Positions 32,806-44,535 are shown, counted from the first letter of the stretch. The stretch is DNA of 64,000 bases from Phaseolus vulgaris (GCF_000499845.2 NC_023756.2:45585947-45649946); one strand, 5' to 3'. Notes: a model not told the origin generated them from the sequence alone. A program made the numbers and translations.

Positions 32806-33726
32806 TTAAAAACGAGGTGGACTATATTGACTATTTGTCGGTGGACTATGTCCCGGTCTTTTCGGTGGATTAGGAGAAGGTGGAGGAGGTAGAGTTGGCA
32901 GGTCTTCCAATTTTCTCATTTTCAGATCTGCAAATTAAGATCTCTTATTAACGGTTGAATATACATATAAATAATAAGCTTCTAAATTCAATAAAATCTA
33001 CTTTTACTTTACGTTCTAAACACTTACCAGGACGTCATCTATCAAACATAGTGATCGTGATCTTACTGTTTTAAAAACATTATAAACATAAACTAATTAT
33101 TAGATATTAAAATAATTAAATTAGAAAAAATTTAAAAAAAAATTATTATTATAAAATAGTTTATAAATTGATATGTAATTAACTACGAAGATTTTAACTA
33201 CCAATTATTTAAATTTTAAATTTAATAAAAAAATTATTTACTAATTAGATATCAATTTAAAAACCATTTAATAATAATATAAATTAATTTTAAAATAAAA
33301 AATTTATTTAATTTTTAAAATGGTCTTTAATTTAATTATTATAACAACTAATTATTTTTTTTTCTTTAAAATTATTTTTATTTCATGATTTTTTTTATAG
33401 TTGGACCATAAGAAAATAAATAATTATGATATTGAATCACTTGGCTTTTCATTTTCTGTTCTTTTTTTTTGGATTCTTTAGTTTTTTGGAACTCCATGTC
33501 TATTGTGATTGAGCATTACAAGTTTGAATCTGCTAAAAAAAAAGATGAAGATGCATGCATGACAGATACGTGGTGGAAGTGATCGTGATTATCTTCTTCT
33601 ATGCATTTTCATGATTCACTTCGAAGACTAACCTGAACCAAAACTCAACTGCAAAAGGAAAAGAAAGGCTATGATTAACAGAAGAAAACGTGGAGAGATT
33701 GATGAGGGACTCAAGATGTTAGCCAT
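32806..33726 (-). CDS. Array copy 8: secreted Pro-rich small peptide precursor (71 aa)
   Basis: Exon 1 is 33633-33726, identical to copy 4's exon 1. Exon 2 is 32806-32927. The 705-bp phase-1 GT-AG intron includes a CACTA-type MITE at about 33067-33402. Exon 2 encodes D-L-K-M-R-K-L-E-D-L-P, TLPPPPSPNPPKRPGHSPP and a TNSQYSPPRF end. The conserved GVM is changed to EDL, so exon 1 is frozen while exon 2 has drifted relative to copy 4. Longest member of the array. Joined frame 216 bp. Confidence 0.74.
33067..33402. mobile_element. MITE inside the intron of copy 8
   Basis: Not present in the copy 4 intron, which is otherwise collinear (GATATTGAATCACTTGGC at 15439 and 33428). It has CACTA-type internal sequence (ATTAGATATCAATTTAAAAA) and ends ATTTCATGATTTTTTTTATA. 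Confidence 0.5.
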
Positions 33727-33787
33727 TATCTCACACTGCTGAAACTTGATAGTGTGTCAGTCATGCTTCAGAATCAGAAATCAAGAC

Positions 33788-33819
33788 AAATTTATAATGA
33801 TGTAAGAAGAAAACCCTAA
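33788..33819 (-). promoter_or_regulatory. Core promoter of copy 8: TATA box and telo-box
   Basis: TATAAATTT on minus lies at 33788-33796 and AAACCCTAA at 33811-33819. Confidence 0.6.
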
Positions 33820-33829
33820 CTTTTTTTCT

Positions 33830-34366
33830 TCCATTTCATACTAAATCAATTGAAAAAATGTAACAAAGTTCAAGAATTTGTCAAGCAACGATGGGATTGA
33901 TCAAGAAAAATAAAATCTCAGGTCTATTAGTATTACTTTTTGACTAGTCAATAAATATTATTTTTTTATAGGCAAAGTCAATAATTAAATGAAAAAAATT
34001 GCGTAGTCGTAACGTTAAAAGATATGAATTAGTAGTTTATGGTTTCAATAGTTTGCAGAACTTGAAGAAGGTTTCTTCTCATTCAATTTTTTTTCTTATC
34101 GGCATCCTTCCATTTATGTGTGTTGATTGAAACTCAAACCCAATTAATTATAATATACGACTTCTGATTCATAGTCACGATAGCAAAATTTTGCTTCTAT
34201 TTGAGCTTTCAATGAAATTTCCCATAGAAGATTAGGTCAATAAAGATAAAGCAGGTCAATAAAGATAAAAGCAGGTCAATAATGATAATAAAGAGAGAAG
34301 TTTTGGTAGCAAAATTGAAAAGAAAAAAAACTCATTTTTGTTTTTAATTTTTGCATCATGTGTTAA
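33830..34366. repeat. Promoter-side block U of copy 8
   Basis: Matches 11180-11690. It contains a local triplication of AGGTCAATAAAGATAAAGC (34232-34285). No gene. Confidence 0.55.
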
Positions 34367-35085
34367 TTGCAAATTATGAAGACACTTTTTACTTATTTGA
34401 GAGTGATGATAAGAGGGAATCATAAGAGATTTGTTTTATGGGAATTGATGCTAGGTAAGTTACGGAGTAGATTGTGCTTTTGGAAAGATAAATTCTTTTT
34501 TCTGACTGTTAGGCTATGTTTTATAAAATTTATCCTTACTGCTATTCTACATCTTTGTCTTTTGTATGCCGGTTATTGTGTTTGTGTTGAAGGAAGTGAA
34601 AATGATACATAGAATTTTTTATGGATTTGGGGTTCAGAGGAAATGAAAATTGCATGGGTGGTGTGGAATAAGGTATGTGAGTCAACAGAAAAAGGAGGTT
34701 TAGGGTATCTAATTATAGGTTTGAAGAAAATGTACTATTGAGTAGGATTTTTTGTGACCTATTGTTGGGTGAGAGTTTCTGATTGTCTTCTAATATGGAG
34801 TATTGTTATTGTGAGTTTTCGGTTGTTACTAGGAGTTGTTTATATATTGTTTTGCTCTCTTTTGACTGAATATTGATTATAAGGGCCTTGATAGGATTTT
34901 ATAAGGATTGCTGAATTCTTTTGATGTGACATGTCCTTTCATTTCATGTATCTTTAAGGATTGGTTTGTTGATATGTAGAGTCTGATGAGGTTAATTAGG
35001 TTGACCTGACCATTTTTTATATAAGGATTGGGATACCTGAAGTGTCTCATTTTATTTTATTTATTCTTTATTGATAAAAAAAATA
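34367..35085 (+). mobile_element. LINE ORF2 C-terminal relic with 3' tail
   Basis: The frames include KLRSRLCFWKDKF, RLCFIKFILTAI, then WIWGSEEMKIAWVVWNKVCE and KGGLGYLI, as in residues about 780-870 of the long ORF2, with stops. The tail is ATTGGGATACCTGAAG... TTATTGATAAAAAAAATA. Confidence 0.7.
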
Positions 35086-35930
35086 ATATAAATTATTTAT
35101 TAATTTGTTTAGGATCTAAAAATAATCACATGTAATATTTTTTTCTCTAATTCTTATTTTTTTTATCATGTACAAAATTCCAATTTTTATTTTACGTAAA
35201 AGAATGTTCATCCAAATTTACTTAAACAAAACAAATATGTTAATTTGACGACTCCAAATTGAAGAATTGTGTAAATGAAAAACCTGAAAAATAAAATCAG
35301 CTATTAAGTAAACTTCGTGGTAATGTTACACATAACAAAAACTATAGATTTTTGCTACTTTATAAGTTTTTTTTATTCGGAGTGTATTATTTTTATATTT
35401 AATATTTAATTTATGTTAGGATGGAGTAGAAATGAGGAAATTGATGAACGTATAAAGAATAACTATTGGATTAACTTGATAGTCGTTGATATTAAATTTC
35501 CTAAATATTGAAATCTCTATTGGATCACTCCTTATGATTCAGTAAATTCCATAGTAGTTGACGAATTTAGGATTATATATAATTTTTCATTGACTTTCTT
35601 TGTGTTACAAAAATAATCCCCCTTATTTTATATGTTATATTTGTTTGCATTTTCTACTATTTATATTTATTTGTTTAATTATGTGTGCTTTTAACTATAT
35701 AATCTTAATTATAATATTTTTCCTAGGCAAAAAAATTTACAATTTTTTTTTCTCAATTTTTTTTCCACAATTTTAATTCTTTAGTTTTTAATTATTTATA
35801 ATGTTGGTTATATAAGATTATGAGAAAACACGAAATGTTTGTTTTACTGGATTGCAGAAGATAATGACGGCAGAATTGGAAGTGTCTATTTTTTATCAAC
35901 AATAAAAATAATAATAAATAAAAGTTTTTT
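35086..35930. repeat. Duplicated flank and block E (third copy)
   Basis: Positions 35125-35310 match 11970-12145. Positions 35400-35470 match 27545-27615. Positions 35555-35900 match block E without a LINE, giving the empty reference for 16935-18137. Confidence 0.6.
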
Positions 35931-37113
35931 TTTTATAAATTTTTTTATGTAAGACGTCATAATGTAACTTGACATCTCAGTTACATTGACACCTCGAGCA
36001 AAAATCATTATTTATCATCACAAAATAAAATACAAAGACTAAACCAAAACTTATATGCTAACAAAAATGATATATATGTAAACTATACATATTCGTAAAA
36101 AAATTTAAGAACAGACTAAATGAAAGCCTATTATAGCAATAAAATGATTTTCTATAAATAAATCATAAATTAGTCAACTTATCAGCATATCAGCATATGC
36201 ATTTCTTTCACTTCACGAAAAAATATATTATTATTAATTCGAATAGGATTTCTAAAATATAGATTGGTAGAAATAACATATATATCAAGAAAAATTCTTA
36301 AAAATATCTTTATGAAGGAAAATTTATCAAAAATGCTGTCATTAAAAAATAGTTACTAAAGACAATAATAGTATATAAAAATATTTAAGATGAAACTATT
36401 TTAATAGCAACTTAAAAAAGTTAATTTCTATCTTTATTTGTAGTTTTTTTAATTTAAGTATCTAATAAGTAATTAATATTTGATTATTAAATTAAAGCAA
36501 ACGCAGGGTGGAAAATCCTTAGAATCAATTGCCCTAGAGTAACTCATTTAACTATTAAATTAAGAAAAAATAAATTAATATTTTCCAAATACTTTTCATT
36601 TTTCATTTAAGTTCTTAATTTTAATTAAAATTATGTTTTCAAACTTATTGAAAAATACATAACTGATTATAAGATAACCAATTTTAATTTTAGTGGAAGC
36701 ATCAATGATGTAGTACGATTGTTTCATGAGTGACTGGTGAACCTATCTTGTTTTTGTAGACCATTTTTTCAATAAATGGGAATTTTCAAAAATTTCCCAA
36801 ATTAATAAACTTTGTTGGTGGCTCCAAACCATCAACTATGTTCTTTTTTTTCTTGTGTTATTTACCCACCATAATTCTAATGAATACATATTTGTGTTTT
36901 TAAATGTGTAAATATAATAGCTTTTATTTTGATTTTTTCGCAATCAAATCAAGACAGAAGTAGTGAACCAAAATAAAATAAATAATTAAAGTAAAAGTTT
37001 AATTTGTCTAACTTATTTTTTATTTTTTTTATCTTTATTTAATTGCATTTCAAAATATATTTTTCAACAAATAAGTTTATTCGTATGGACGAGTTTAGAT
37101 ATAAATTTTATTT
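35931..37113. repeat. AT-rich flank plus block D of copy 9
   Basis: Positions 36240-36500 (GAAAAATTCTTAAAAATATC) recur at 40640-40900. Positions 36510-37113 are block D. No gene. Confidence 0.55.
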
Positions 37114-37405
37114 AGGCACCCAAACAATTTTCTCTCTTCACCTCATCATTTCCGGAAAGGTTATTTTATTTTTTGAAAATATTTCCCAAACATACTTTTC
37201 GAAACACATTTAATAAATTTTAAATTGATCATTCTAGAAACAAAAATATTATTTTAAAAAAAATATTTTAAAATTGGTTTTCTTCTTTCGAATTTTTTAT
37301 TCTTGAAAATACTTTTGTTTATAGGACATCCTTAGTTCAAAATGACTCAAAACTGTTGAAAAATGTAGTGGTGCAGAAAGAAAAATTTAGGAAAAAGAAA
37401 CACTC
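37114..37405. mobile_element. 292-bp insertion with 9-bp duplication in block D
   Basis: Flanked by ATTTTATTT at 37105-37113 and 37406-37414. Block D elsewhere (about 8950) reads AGATTTTATTTTGCACTC uninterrupted. The right part has TGGTGCAGAAAGAAAAATTT, resembling the Mutator-like MITE terminus. The inverted repeats are weak. Confidence 0.55.
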
Positions 37406-37414
37406 ATTTTATTT

Positions 37415-38691
37415 TGCATCTGTTAGACCTAGCTGAGTCGAAATCCACTTTTTTTTTTTCTAAACATCATCATCGGCTTTAACTCAATTGTATTAATTTT
37501 ATGTATGTTGTTTAACACTGAAAAATTTGTTGTTTCTTATTCTATTAACTGATGATATTTTCCTAATAAGCCTCCTTCTTCTTTTTTTACAAATAATTAA
37601 TTGTGGTATTTTCTGAGGTTGCATTGTTTTATTTTTCAAAGTGCATCAAGAACAAGGGTGTTCTCTTATTGCTAATTATATGAAGTTAATTATAACTTCT
37701 GTATTTTTCCCCCAGTTTTCTTAACAATCTAATTATATGTTGAATATATTAATAACAACACTATTTAATAGTGTCATAATGTTGAATTTTTTTATGAGCA
37801 AAGTTTTTTTTATATAGAAAGTGACTAGTAGTAGTACACTTTAACCTAAAGATAAAAGCACAAGTGACTAGTAGTAGTACACTTTAATCTAAAGATAAAA
37901 GCACTACAAGGTTGATTGAGATAGTTGTTTTCATGGGGTGATGGAAGAAATTGAGCTAGGTTTCTCTAACATTTTTTAAGAGATTAGAGGGATGATGAGA
38001 ACTTAAACCTTTGATATATGTTAGGTTTTTTTAGTAAGATTTGTGTTTTGGTTTGGTTAATTTGGTGACTTTAGTTTAGAAGTTCTTCAATTGTATATTT
38101 TGGCAGTGCAGATTATGTGGTCCTGTATATTGTTTTTATCCTTTATAGCTTTTGACTGACTTATATGCACCATTTATTTTTTGTTTTATCTTTTGTAAGA
38201 CCTTTTAAGATTGAGTAAGAACTCATTCTAAATTTTAGTAGGTTGATGTAAATTTATATAGACTATTTTTTGCCGCTAAATGTATGTTGGTTTTTTTTAT
38301 CAAAGAATATATAAATTAATATAATCAAATAAATAATAAATAAATTGATAGAAACATACCCTTATACAAGGTTGAAACTCAAAGAATCCCCACAAAATCA
38401 CATATATCAAACAAATTGAAGAACCCACCCAATTTGTTATGGCTCATATCCATCTACTCAAACTACCCATACTCAGACCAACCTAGACTTTGTTTGCACT
38501 TGGTTCAAGCCACTTTTTACATGCAAAAGCATAGATTCAGCAGATTCAGTGGTTGAAAAACACAGGTCGTGGATTCAGTGTTTTTTATTCATTTAATAAT
38601 TACCTATAAAAAGGAAAAAAACAAGATGAGAAACAAAGGTAGCTTGATTCAACTCGTTTTCTGGTGATATATGATCAAATAAAATGAAAAT
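37415..38691. other. Rest of block D, a short tandem repeat and 3' flank of copy 9
   Basis: A 48-bp direct duplication containing GTGACTAGTAGTAGTACACT lies at 37827-37917. Positions about 38290-38450 look like a LINE 3' end on minus (TTTTTTTTATCAAAGAATAT). The end is the class-I 3' UTR (GATCAAATAAAATGAAAATT). No gene. Confidence 0.45.
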
Positions 38692-39277
38692 TTAACCAGG
38701 AGGACGAGGACCTGAAGGTGGATTACGCTCAGGTGAAGGAGGTGAACTTGGCATGACTCCTAATTTTCTCATTTTCAGATCTGCAAATTAAGATCAAATG
38801 ACGTTATTAACTGTTAATAAGCTTCTAAATTCAACAAAATGTACTTTTACTTTACGTGCTAAACACTTACAAGGACTAATTAATATTCATCATCTTCCAG
38901 ACACTAATGACAGTGATCGTGTTGTTACAATTTACACATACAATTCATACATTTTGCGATTTGAATGAGGTAAACAAACCTGCACTAAATGGACTAAGTG
39001 CAGGTTTTTATAATAATCCTTTCAAAACAATAATATTATGATGTTTTTCCAGAATCAACAAAACCCTACATTTAATTATTTGTCAAAAAAATATGAACAT
39101 GCATGCATGACAAATACGTGGTGGAAGTGATCGTGATTATCTTCTTCTATGCATTTTGATGATTCATTAGGAAGACTAACCTGAACCAAAACTGAACTGC
39201 AAAAGCAAAAGAAAGGCTATGATGAACAGAAGAAAACGTGGAGAGATTGATGAGAGACTCAAGATGTTAGCCATCAT
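38692..39277 (-). CDS. Array copy 9: secreted Pro-rich small peptide precursor (61 aa)
   Basis: Exon 1 is 39181-39277 (double ATG, MMANILSLSSISPRF, hydrophobic core ending FSFGS). Exon 2 is 38692-38780. The intron is 400 bp, phase 1, GT-AG. Exon 2 encodes D-L-K-M-R-K-L-G-V-M-P, SSPPSPERNPPSGPRPPG and stop. The tail is almost identical to copy 11's. Joined frame 186 bp. The promoter has lost the exact telo-box, so expression may differ from its sisters. A secreted peptide is inferred. Confidence 0.77.
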
Positions 39278-39329
39278 CTCACACTGCTGAAACTTGATAG
39301 TATGCTATTCAGAATCAAAAATCAAGAAA

Positions 39330-39360
39330 GATTTATAATTACTTGAGAAGAAAACCCAAA
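39330..39360 (-). promoter_or_regulatory. Core promoter of copy 9, degenerate
   Basis: TATAAATC on minus lies at 39330-39337. The telo-box position reads AAACCCAAA. Confidence 0.45.
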
Positions 39361-39523
39361 CTTTTTTCTTCGATTTCGTACTACATTAATTGAAAAAATG
39401 TAAAATGGTCTATTAGTATTACTAGTCAATAATTATTATTTTTTATTGGCAAAGTCAATAATCAAATGAGAAAGGTTGCATAGCACTAATGTTAAAATAT
39501 ATGAATTAGTAGTTTATGGTTCC

Positions 39524-40191
39524 TGTTTTCACTCATTGACTCTTTTGTCAGTTGACTTGGATTGACGCTCCTCTTTGTGTTTGTCTCTTCTGGATACTGA
39601 TTTGCATCTTCTTGTTGCACTGGAATGTGGTTTCGTTGTGACAGAAGACGCTCTACTTGTTTATTACACTCCGACGATCAAGTCAGTGAGAACTTACAAA
39701 AAAGTAATTAGTTCCACTCTAGTATGCAAAAACAACATACTTTCACTTAGGATTTCAAGCTCCTTTTATAACTATTTGTGTAACAGCTTTCGTTCACAAG
39801 AATATAATTTCAATTGAAAACATTTAATCTTTTACTATAATAGAAAAATCATCTGCCAGAGGCACCACTTACTTTTAGATGCTAACCATAGGTTAACGTT
39901 CTGTTATGCGTGTGCACCCTTATCTTTTAGGTTTATTCTCTATAACTCACAATTATCACGTAACCAACATGCATATATTCAACCATTAGGCATGCACAAA
40001 ATTTATCTATATGTTAATGCATGACTAAACGTAGTCCTTTAATCGTTTCCTATCGGGCTTACCAATAAAGTTGGGTCACACGCTCGACCCACATCCTGGA
40101 CCCAAAACTCGAGCTGATTACTTACCAATCCAAACCGAGAACGAAGCTATCACCAGTCCAAACCGAAAACTGAATACTCCTGTTTAGTACA
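39524..40191. mobile_element. Solo LTR, 668 bp with 5-bp duplication
   Basis: Begins TGTTTTCACTC and ends GTTTAGTACA (TGT...ACA). It is flanked by GTTCC at 39519-39523 and 40192-40196. Paralogous blocks read TTTATGGTTCCAATAGTTTG through this point (about 11395, 16042, 34037). The 80-aa frame at 39575-39817 lies inside it and is not a gene. Confidence 0.75.
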
Positions 40192-40196
40192 GTTCC

Positions 40197-41199
40197 AATA
40201 ATTCAATAGTTTGCAAAACTTGAAGAAGATTTGTTATCATTCCATTTATGTTTTTTTTTATCGACATCCTTTCCATTTATGTGTGTTGAATGTTTAAACC
40301 CAAATCCAATTATAATATACTTCTGATTTCTTTGTATGAAGATTGGATCACCGGTAAATGAGCTATTTTTGTTAAAAAATGAAAAAATATTTTTAAAATG
40401 GTTTTCCAAGTTTTTAATTCAATTTGATTATAAGAGAAATTAGTATTTTCAGTTGGAGCAATGTATGATATAAATAATTTTATAACTAAAATTTATAACA
40501 AATAAATATTTTAAAGCCATAAAATTATATTATAATTAGATTTGTAATAAATTATGTTTTGAATGAATAAATTATATTTTAAATTTATAATGAATAATCT
40601 ATATCGTGATAAAAGGCTATTTTATTTATTCTCATTTTTAAAAAAAAAAAGATAGATTAGTAGAAATAACATATCAAGAAAAATTCTTAAAAATATTATT
40701 ATGAAGGAAATTTTACAAAAAATGTCATTAAAAAATAGTTACTAATAGCATATAAAAAGATTTAAGATGAAACTATTTTAATAACAACTTAAAAAAGTTA
40801 CTTTCTATCTTTATTTGTAGTTTTCTTTTAAATTAAGTATCTAATAAGTAATTAATATTTGATTATTAAATTAAATCAAACGCAGGTGGAAAATCCTAAG
40901 AACTTCCATTTCTCCATCTTACTGTCAAATGCATAAACACTACAAACCCCCAATAATTTGCTCCTGCATAATTAATTATGCAGTATACCAATTGAAAAAG
41001 TCCTTGCAGCTGATGAAATATACCTCTATTAATTATATTCCTAATACTGAACCAACCCGTGAAAATTACCTAACACGTTTTGCATTAAATATGCAAAGTA
41101 CAAAACCTAATACTGTAAAGCTTATATATAAACAAGATGAGAAACAAAGCTAGCTTTATTCATGTTTTCTCGTCATACATGATCAAATAAAATGAAAAT
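40197..41199. other. Upstream block U of copy 9 and 3' flank of copy 10
   Basis: Positions 40197-40325 are block U. Positions 40430-40620 match 45590-45760. Positions 40640-40900 match 36240-36500. Positions 40915-41110 match 26860-27100. No gene. Confidence 0.5.
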
Positions 41200-41848
41200 T
41201 TAAATGGCTGGAGGAGAACGACGACCACGCCAAGGTGGATGACGCATAGGTGAAGGAGGTGGACTTGGCATCACACCCAATTTTCTCATTTTCACATCTG
41301 CAAATTAAGATCACATCACGTTATTAGCAATAAAAAAATCATTGAACCACTTCAAGGTAATTCAATCCTTATACATAAATAACATTATTATTTTTCTAGC
41401 TAGAACCGCATACCAGAATGTAAAAAAAAAACATTACCAGATCATCCTCATACAGTTCAAAGGATTCAGAACCCAATTTAGAACTCGCTGAAAATACATA
41501 TATGTTTCTAAACACATTATTATTAAGAAGTGTTAAAATCTAACTCAATCTTATAAAATAAGTTATATATTCTATCGATCGGAATGGAATGAGTCACGCA
41601 CACAATATCGATGACTAATTGATCGATTGACCAGTTACGAGTCCTACAAATTCCAGATACTATCTAAACTCTATCGATCCATACAAATGTATATATTATA
41701 AAAAATCATTATCAACCCATATAGTATTCATACATATGCTTGCAGACAAACCTTCACTAACAGGAGTAAACTGTGAAAAGAAAGAAAAGGCGATTGGCAG
41801 CAGAATAAGGAAAGATACAAATATTGAAGAAACACTGATCCCAGCCAT
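41200..41848 (-). CDS. Array copy 10: chimeric secreted peptide precursor with a different signal exon (64 aa)
   Basis: Exon 2 (41200-41297) is standard: D-V-K-M-R-K-L-G-V-M-P, SPPPSPMRHPPWRGRRSPP, ending AI. None of the usual exon 1 sequence is present. Instead, exon 1 at 41752-41848 encodes MAGISVSSIFVSFLILLP and a hydrophobic core ending FTPVSE, with the same length (97 bp) and phase-1 donor GAAG|GTTTG. The joined frame is open (195 bp) with a 454-bp intron. That an unrelated sequence at the right distance gives a signal peptide in the right phase supports a real gene. It may be an old, diverged lineage whose exon 2 was homogenised. Confidence 0.7.
41335..41480 (-). mobile_element. LINE 3' tail inside the intron of copy 10
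   Basis: GCAATAAAAAAATCATTGAA begins the segment, followed by the tail-proximal motif AACCACTTCAAGGTAATTC and CTTATACATAAAT, as in other LINE 3' ends of the window. Confidence 0.45.
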
Positions 41849-41910
41849 ATATTTCAGTCTATTTTGAAGGCAGAAACCAAATTTGTATACCAGCCCTGTT
41901 CTTAATCACG

Positions 41911-41919
41911 CAATTTATA
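41911..41919 (-). promoter_or_regulatory. TATA box of copy 10
   Basis: TATAAATT on minus, about 64 bp upstream of the ATG. The position is as in the other copies, although the surrounding promoter differs. No telo-box is seen. Confidence 0.45.
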
Positions 41920-41924
41920 ATGCA

Positions 41925-42409
41925 TCTTAATTATATTTATTCCAGCTTTCGGTGAAATTTCCAATACCCTAATGATGAAGTGGTAGGTGTTCTTTATAAT
42001 ATTATTATAGTAATAATAATGGAAAACGTGCCACTAACTATGGCGGAAAGATAAAAAACATTAAGGTGTTTAGGCTTTACCCAGAAAACTATATTCCCAG
42101 TTATTAAGCACTAACACTACCTAAAAGACCAAATATAATTTTCAAACCAATGGACAAGTTAGTAAAATGATTACATTAATAATATATTTTATAATTTTCT
42201 TAATAAAGTTGTCCTAAATACGATTTTTTTATTTATTTTTGTTATTAAAATTATATTAAATAGATAAAACTTCAGAAAAAATATACCCAAAAATCATATT
42301 TATCAAAAACAATTTAAATATAAAAAAAAATATGACATAAGTCGTGTACACAAAACAAATTATAAAAAAACAAAAAGTTGGAATCATATCAAAACGTAAC
42401 TTATCCGAT
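41925..42409. other. Upstream of copy 10, no gene
   Basis: AT-rich, unique in the window. No coding frame or repeat recognised. Confidence 0.3.
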
Positions 42410-42531
42410 TGTTGGAGATCACACATCGACTAAAGATAAGGATATTTCATTGTATATAAGTGGGTGCAAATCTCACCTTATGAGTCACAGTTTTATGAGG
42501 TTGAGTTAGTCTTAAAGTGCACTTCTTAACA
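42410..42531. mobile_element. Small solo LTR (TRIM-like), 122 bp
   Basis: Begins TGTTGGAGATCACACATCGA and ends CACTTCTTAACA. It is flanked by CCGAT and CCAAT, a 5-bp duplication with one mismatch. The layout is known from short plant LTRs. Related fragments lie at about 27248, 28735, 41525 and 48555. Confidence 0.6.
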
Positions 42532-42844
42532 CCAATTTTATGAATTTTTACAATTTATTTATCTTAATAATTTTTAGAAAATTGTACCAGAATCATCAAT
42601 TTTCTGCCCTTCTTCTCCTCTCAGCAACATGTCTTATGTATTCTTTTATTCTCATCTCCGTTACAAAGAAAATGTTCAAAAAAGTAGCTTGAAGGAAAAA
42701 TATTAAGATTGATTTTATCAAGAGATAACAGCTGAGAGATTTGCTATACCTATTGTGAGGCTGTTACTATATATTGTCTACAATAAAAATTCTCTTCTTA
42801 CTTATAAAAACATGTTTCATATATATATGAATAACATATTGTGT
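42532..42844. other. Unassigned AT-rich spacer
   Basis: No gene, repeat or structure recognised. Confidence 0.3.
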
Positions 42845-43106
42845 TGTTTTCACATTGTCATTTTCATGGGATGGTTGATTGTTTAGAAATGTTTGCTATG
42901 ATTCAATTAAAGGTTTGGTTTTAGGTTACTTTTAAGTCACATTTTGTTTTTTTTTTCTACTGGTGCTTTGATCTATTGGTTTGTATAAGGTTGGTTAATT
43001 AATGTAATTTTGTCGAATAGTTCTAGAGTTGGTGTTGTGCGAGTTGTCCTTGGATCACCCCGGAAACGGTCCATATATTTAATTTATTGTTTATTGCTAA
43101 TAAAAA
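42845..43106 (+). mobile_element. LINE 3' end
   Basis: Encodes worn ORF2 C-terminal text (AMIQLKVWF, compare LAQVKAWAW). It then has CTTGGATCACCCCGGAAACG and a TTATTGCTAATAAAAAAATT tail. Confidence 0.55.
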
Positions 43107-43666
43107 AATTATATTTGTTAAAACCTTTTTTATTTTTTCTTATTTATCGGTTTCTTTTACTCTTTATTTTCTTGGTTATATATTTTGTATAAATCATATT
43201 AAATATAAAATATCAATTAAAAACATATATATATATATATATATTATTAAAGAATCAACTTAAATCTTTAGCACTATGTTAAATTCCTATGTTTGTATGT
43301 CTTTCAGTGTCTGATGTATGACTAGACATTTTTGGTTTTATTGTTTTTTGGATAGATTTGAGTATAACGTCCTATTTTTATTTTTTTTACTTATTTTATA
43401 TAAGAATTGAATCAGTTATTCATATTTATTTATTATTTTTTTACTAATAAAAAAACTATCTCAAATTATTAATCAATGTGTTTTCCTTATTGTTTGAAAA
43501 TTTCCAAATTGACCAATCAAATATTTACTGTGAACGAGATAATTTAGTTATAGGAATAAAAAAATATTAAAAATTAGTATTTTTTTGAAAAAAATTACTT
43601 TGAAATCTAATCAAGTTGGATAAATTCTCCTAATAAAATAAACTAATTATCTTTCATTTTATTTAT
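43107..43666. other. AT-rich spacer with microsatellite
   Basis: (AT)n at about 43224-43244. Positions 43280-43460 resemble another LINE tail (GAATTGAATCAGTTATTC... TTACTAATAAAAAAACT). Positions 43470-43660 match 45830-46050. No gene. Confidence 0.4.
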
Positions 43667-44330
43667 TTAGTCCTTATAATTAATAACAAAAACTACAATG
43701 CGGAGGAGGTTGGGGTTGATAATCATACTAGCGCCAGCAATGAAGAACAGTGTGACCGGGTTTGCCACACACTTGACAAAATATCTTGGAGTTATTCTAA
43801 ATACTACGATTGGAAGAGCGAACCACATGAGCACAACGACTAAAATTGTTGCTTTTGCCCGAGCCACGGGTACCACAAGAACCATAAAAATTGTTGTATT
43901 TTTCTTGAGATGGATTTGCAGGATGTCAGGATGTGTATGCAGCAGTGGCAGGAAGCGTTAACAGATCGACTTGATTGTGCCGCTCAAGACGCTCTTCTTG
44001 AACCAGAAGAAGGGTTTCGATCTCAACAACAGTATAGGAATCCCGTAGCAACAAAACAGAGACAACAAATGGATCATAATCGGACAAAAAATCATTCAAG
44101 ATGGCTTTGACAGATATGATGCACCGAGTGACGCAAGAGCATCCATAGTTCTTTTGATGCCAAGAACTGATACCATAATAAACATATGATAGAGAGAGAA
44201 AATATAAAATGTAACTCAATTATATTAATTATATTATATATTAAAGGTGTAGAGTTTCCTTTATATAAAAAAAAGTTAAAGAGAGAAAAGTTACAAAAGT
44301 TAAAGAGAGGATATATCCTCTGGTTAACAT
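43667..44330 (-). mobile_element. Copia relic: LTR end, PBS-like site and Gag fragments
   Basis: On minus, an LTR-like end (about 44220-44330) precedes ATGGTATCAG (about 44167-44176), a primer-binding-site motif. Gag pieces follow in shifted frames: ALASLGASYLSK, ILNDFLSDYDPFVVSVLL and IETLLLVQEERLE. A zinc knuckle CQVCGKPGHTVLHC (CX2CX4HX4C) lies at about 43745-43790. Frameshifts and stops make it non-functional. Confidence 0.7.
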
Positions 44331-44535
44331 ATTATAAGGATGTATAATGTTGGACTAACAGTTTTGAGTTACAGCAGGTATTTTGAGATAAAATGTCTTA
44401 ACATTTTTTTTTGTAGTGGATTTGGAGTATCTTCAATTTGTTCATGGCCGTCTATAAGAGAAAAACAAGATGAGAAACAAAGGTAGCTTGATTCAACTCG
44501 TTTTCTGGTGATATATGATCAAATAAAATGAAAAT
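44331..44535. repeat. 3' flank of copy 11
   Basis: Matches 10000-10219 and 38610-38691, including the class-I 3' UTR. Confidence 0.55.

Noticed and set aside
39575..39817. 80-aa + frame
   Set aside because: It lies inside the solo LTR and is absent from paralogous blocks.
10220..41297. Peptide tails as CLE, CEP or PIP hormones
   Set aside because: The tails lack the diagnostic residues of these families (CLE P-x-G-P-x-P-x-H-N, CEP P-x-N-x-G-H, PIP S-G-P-S...G-H).
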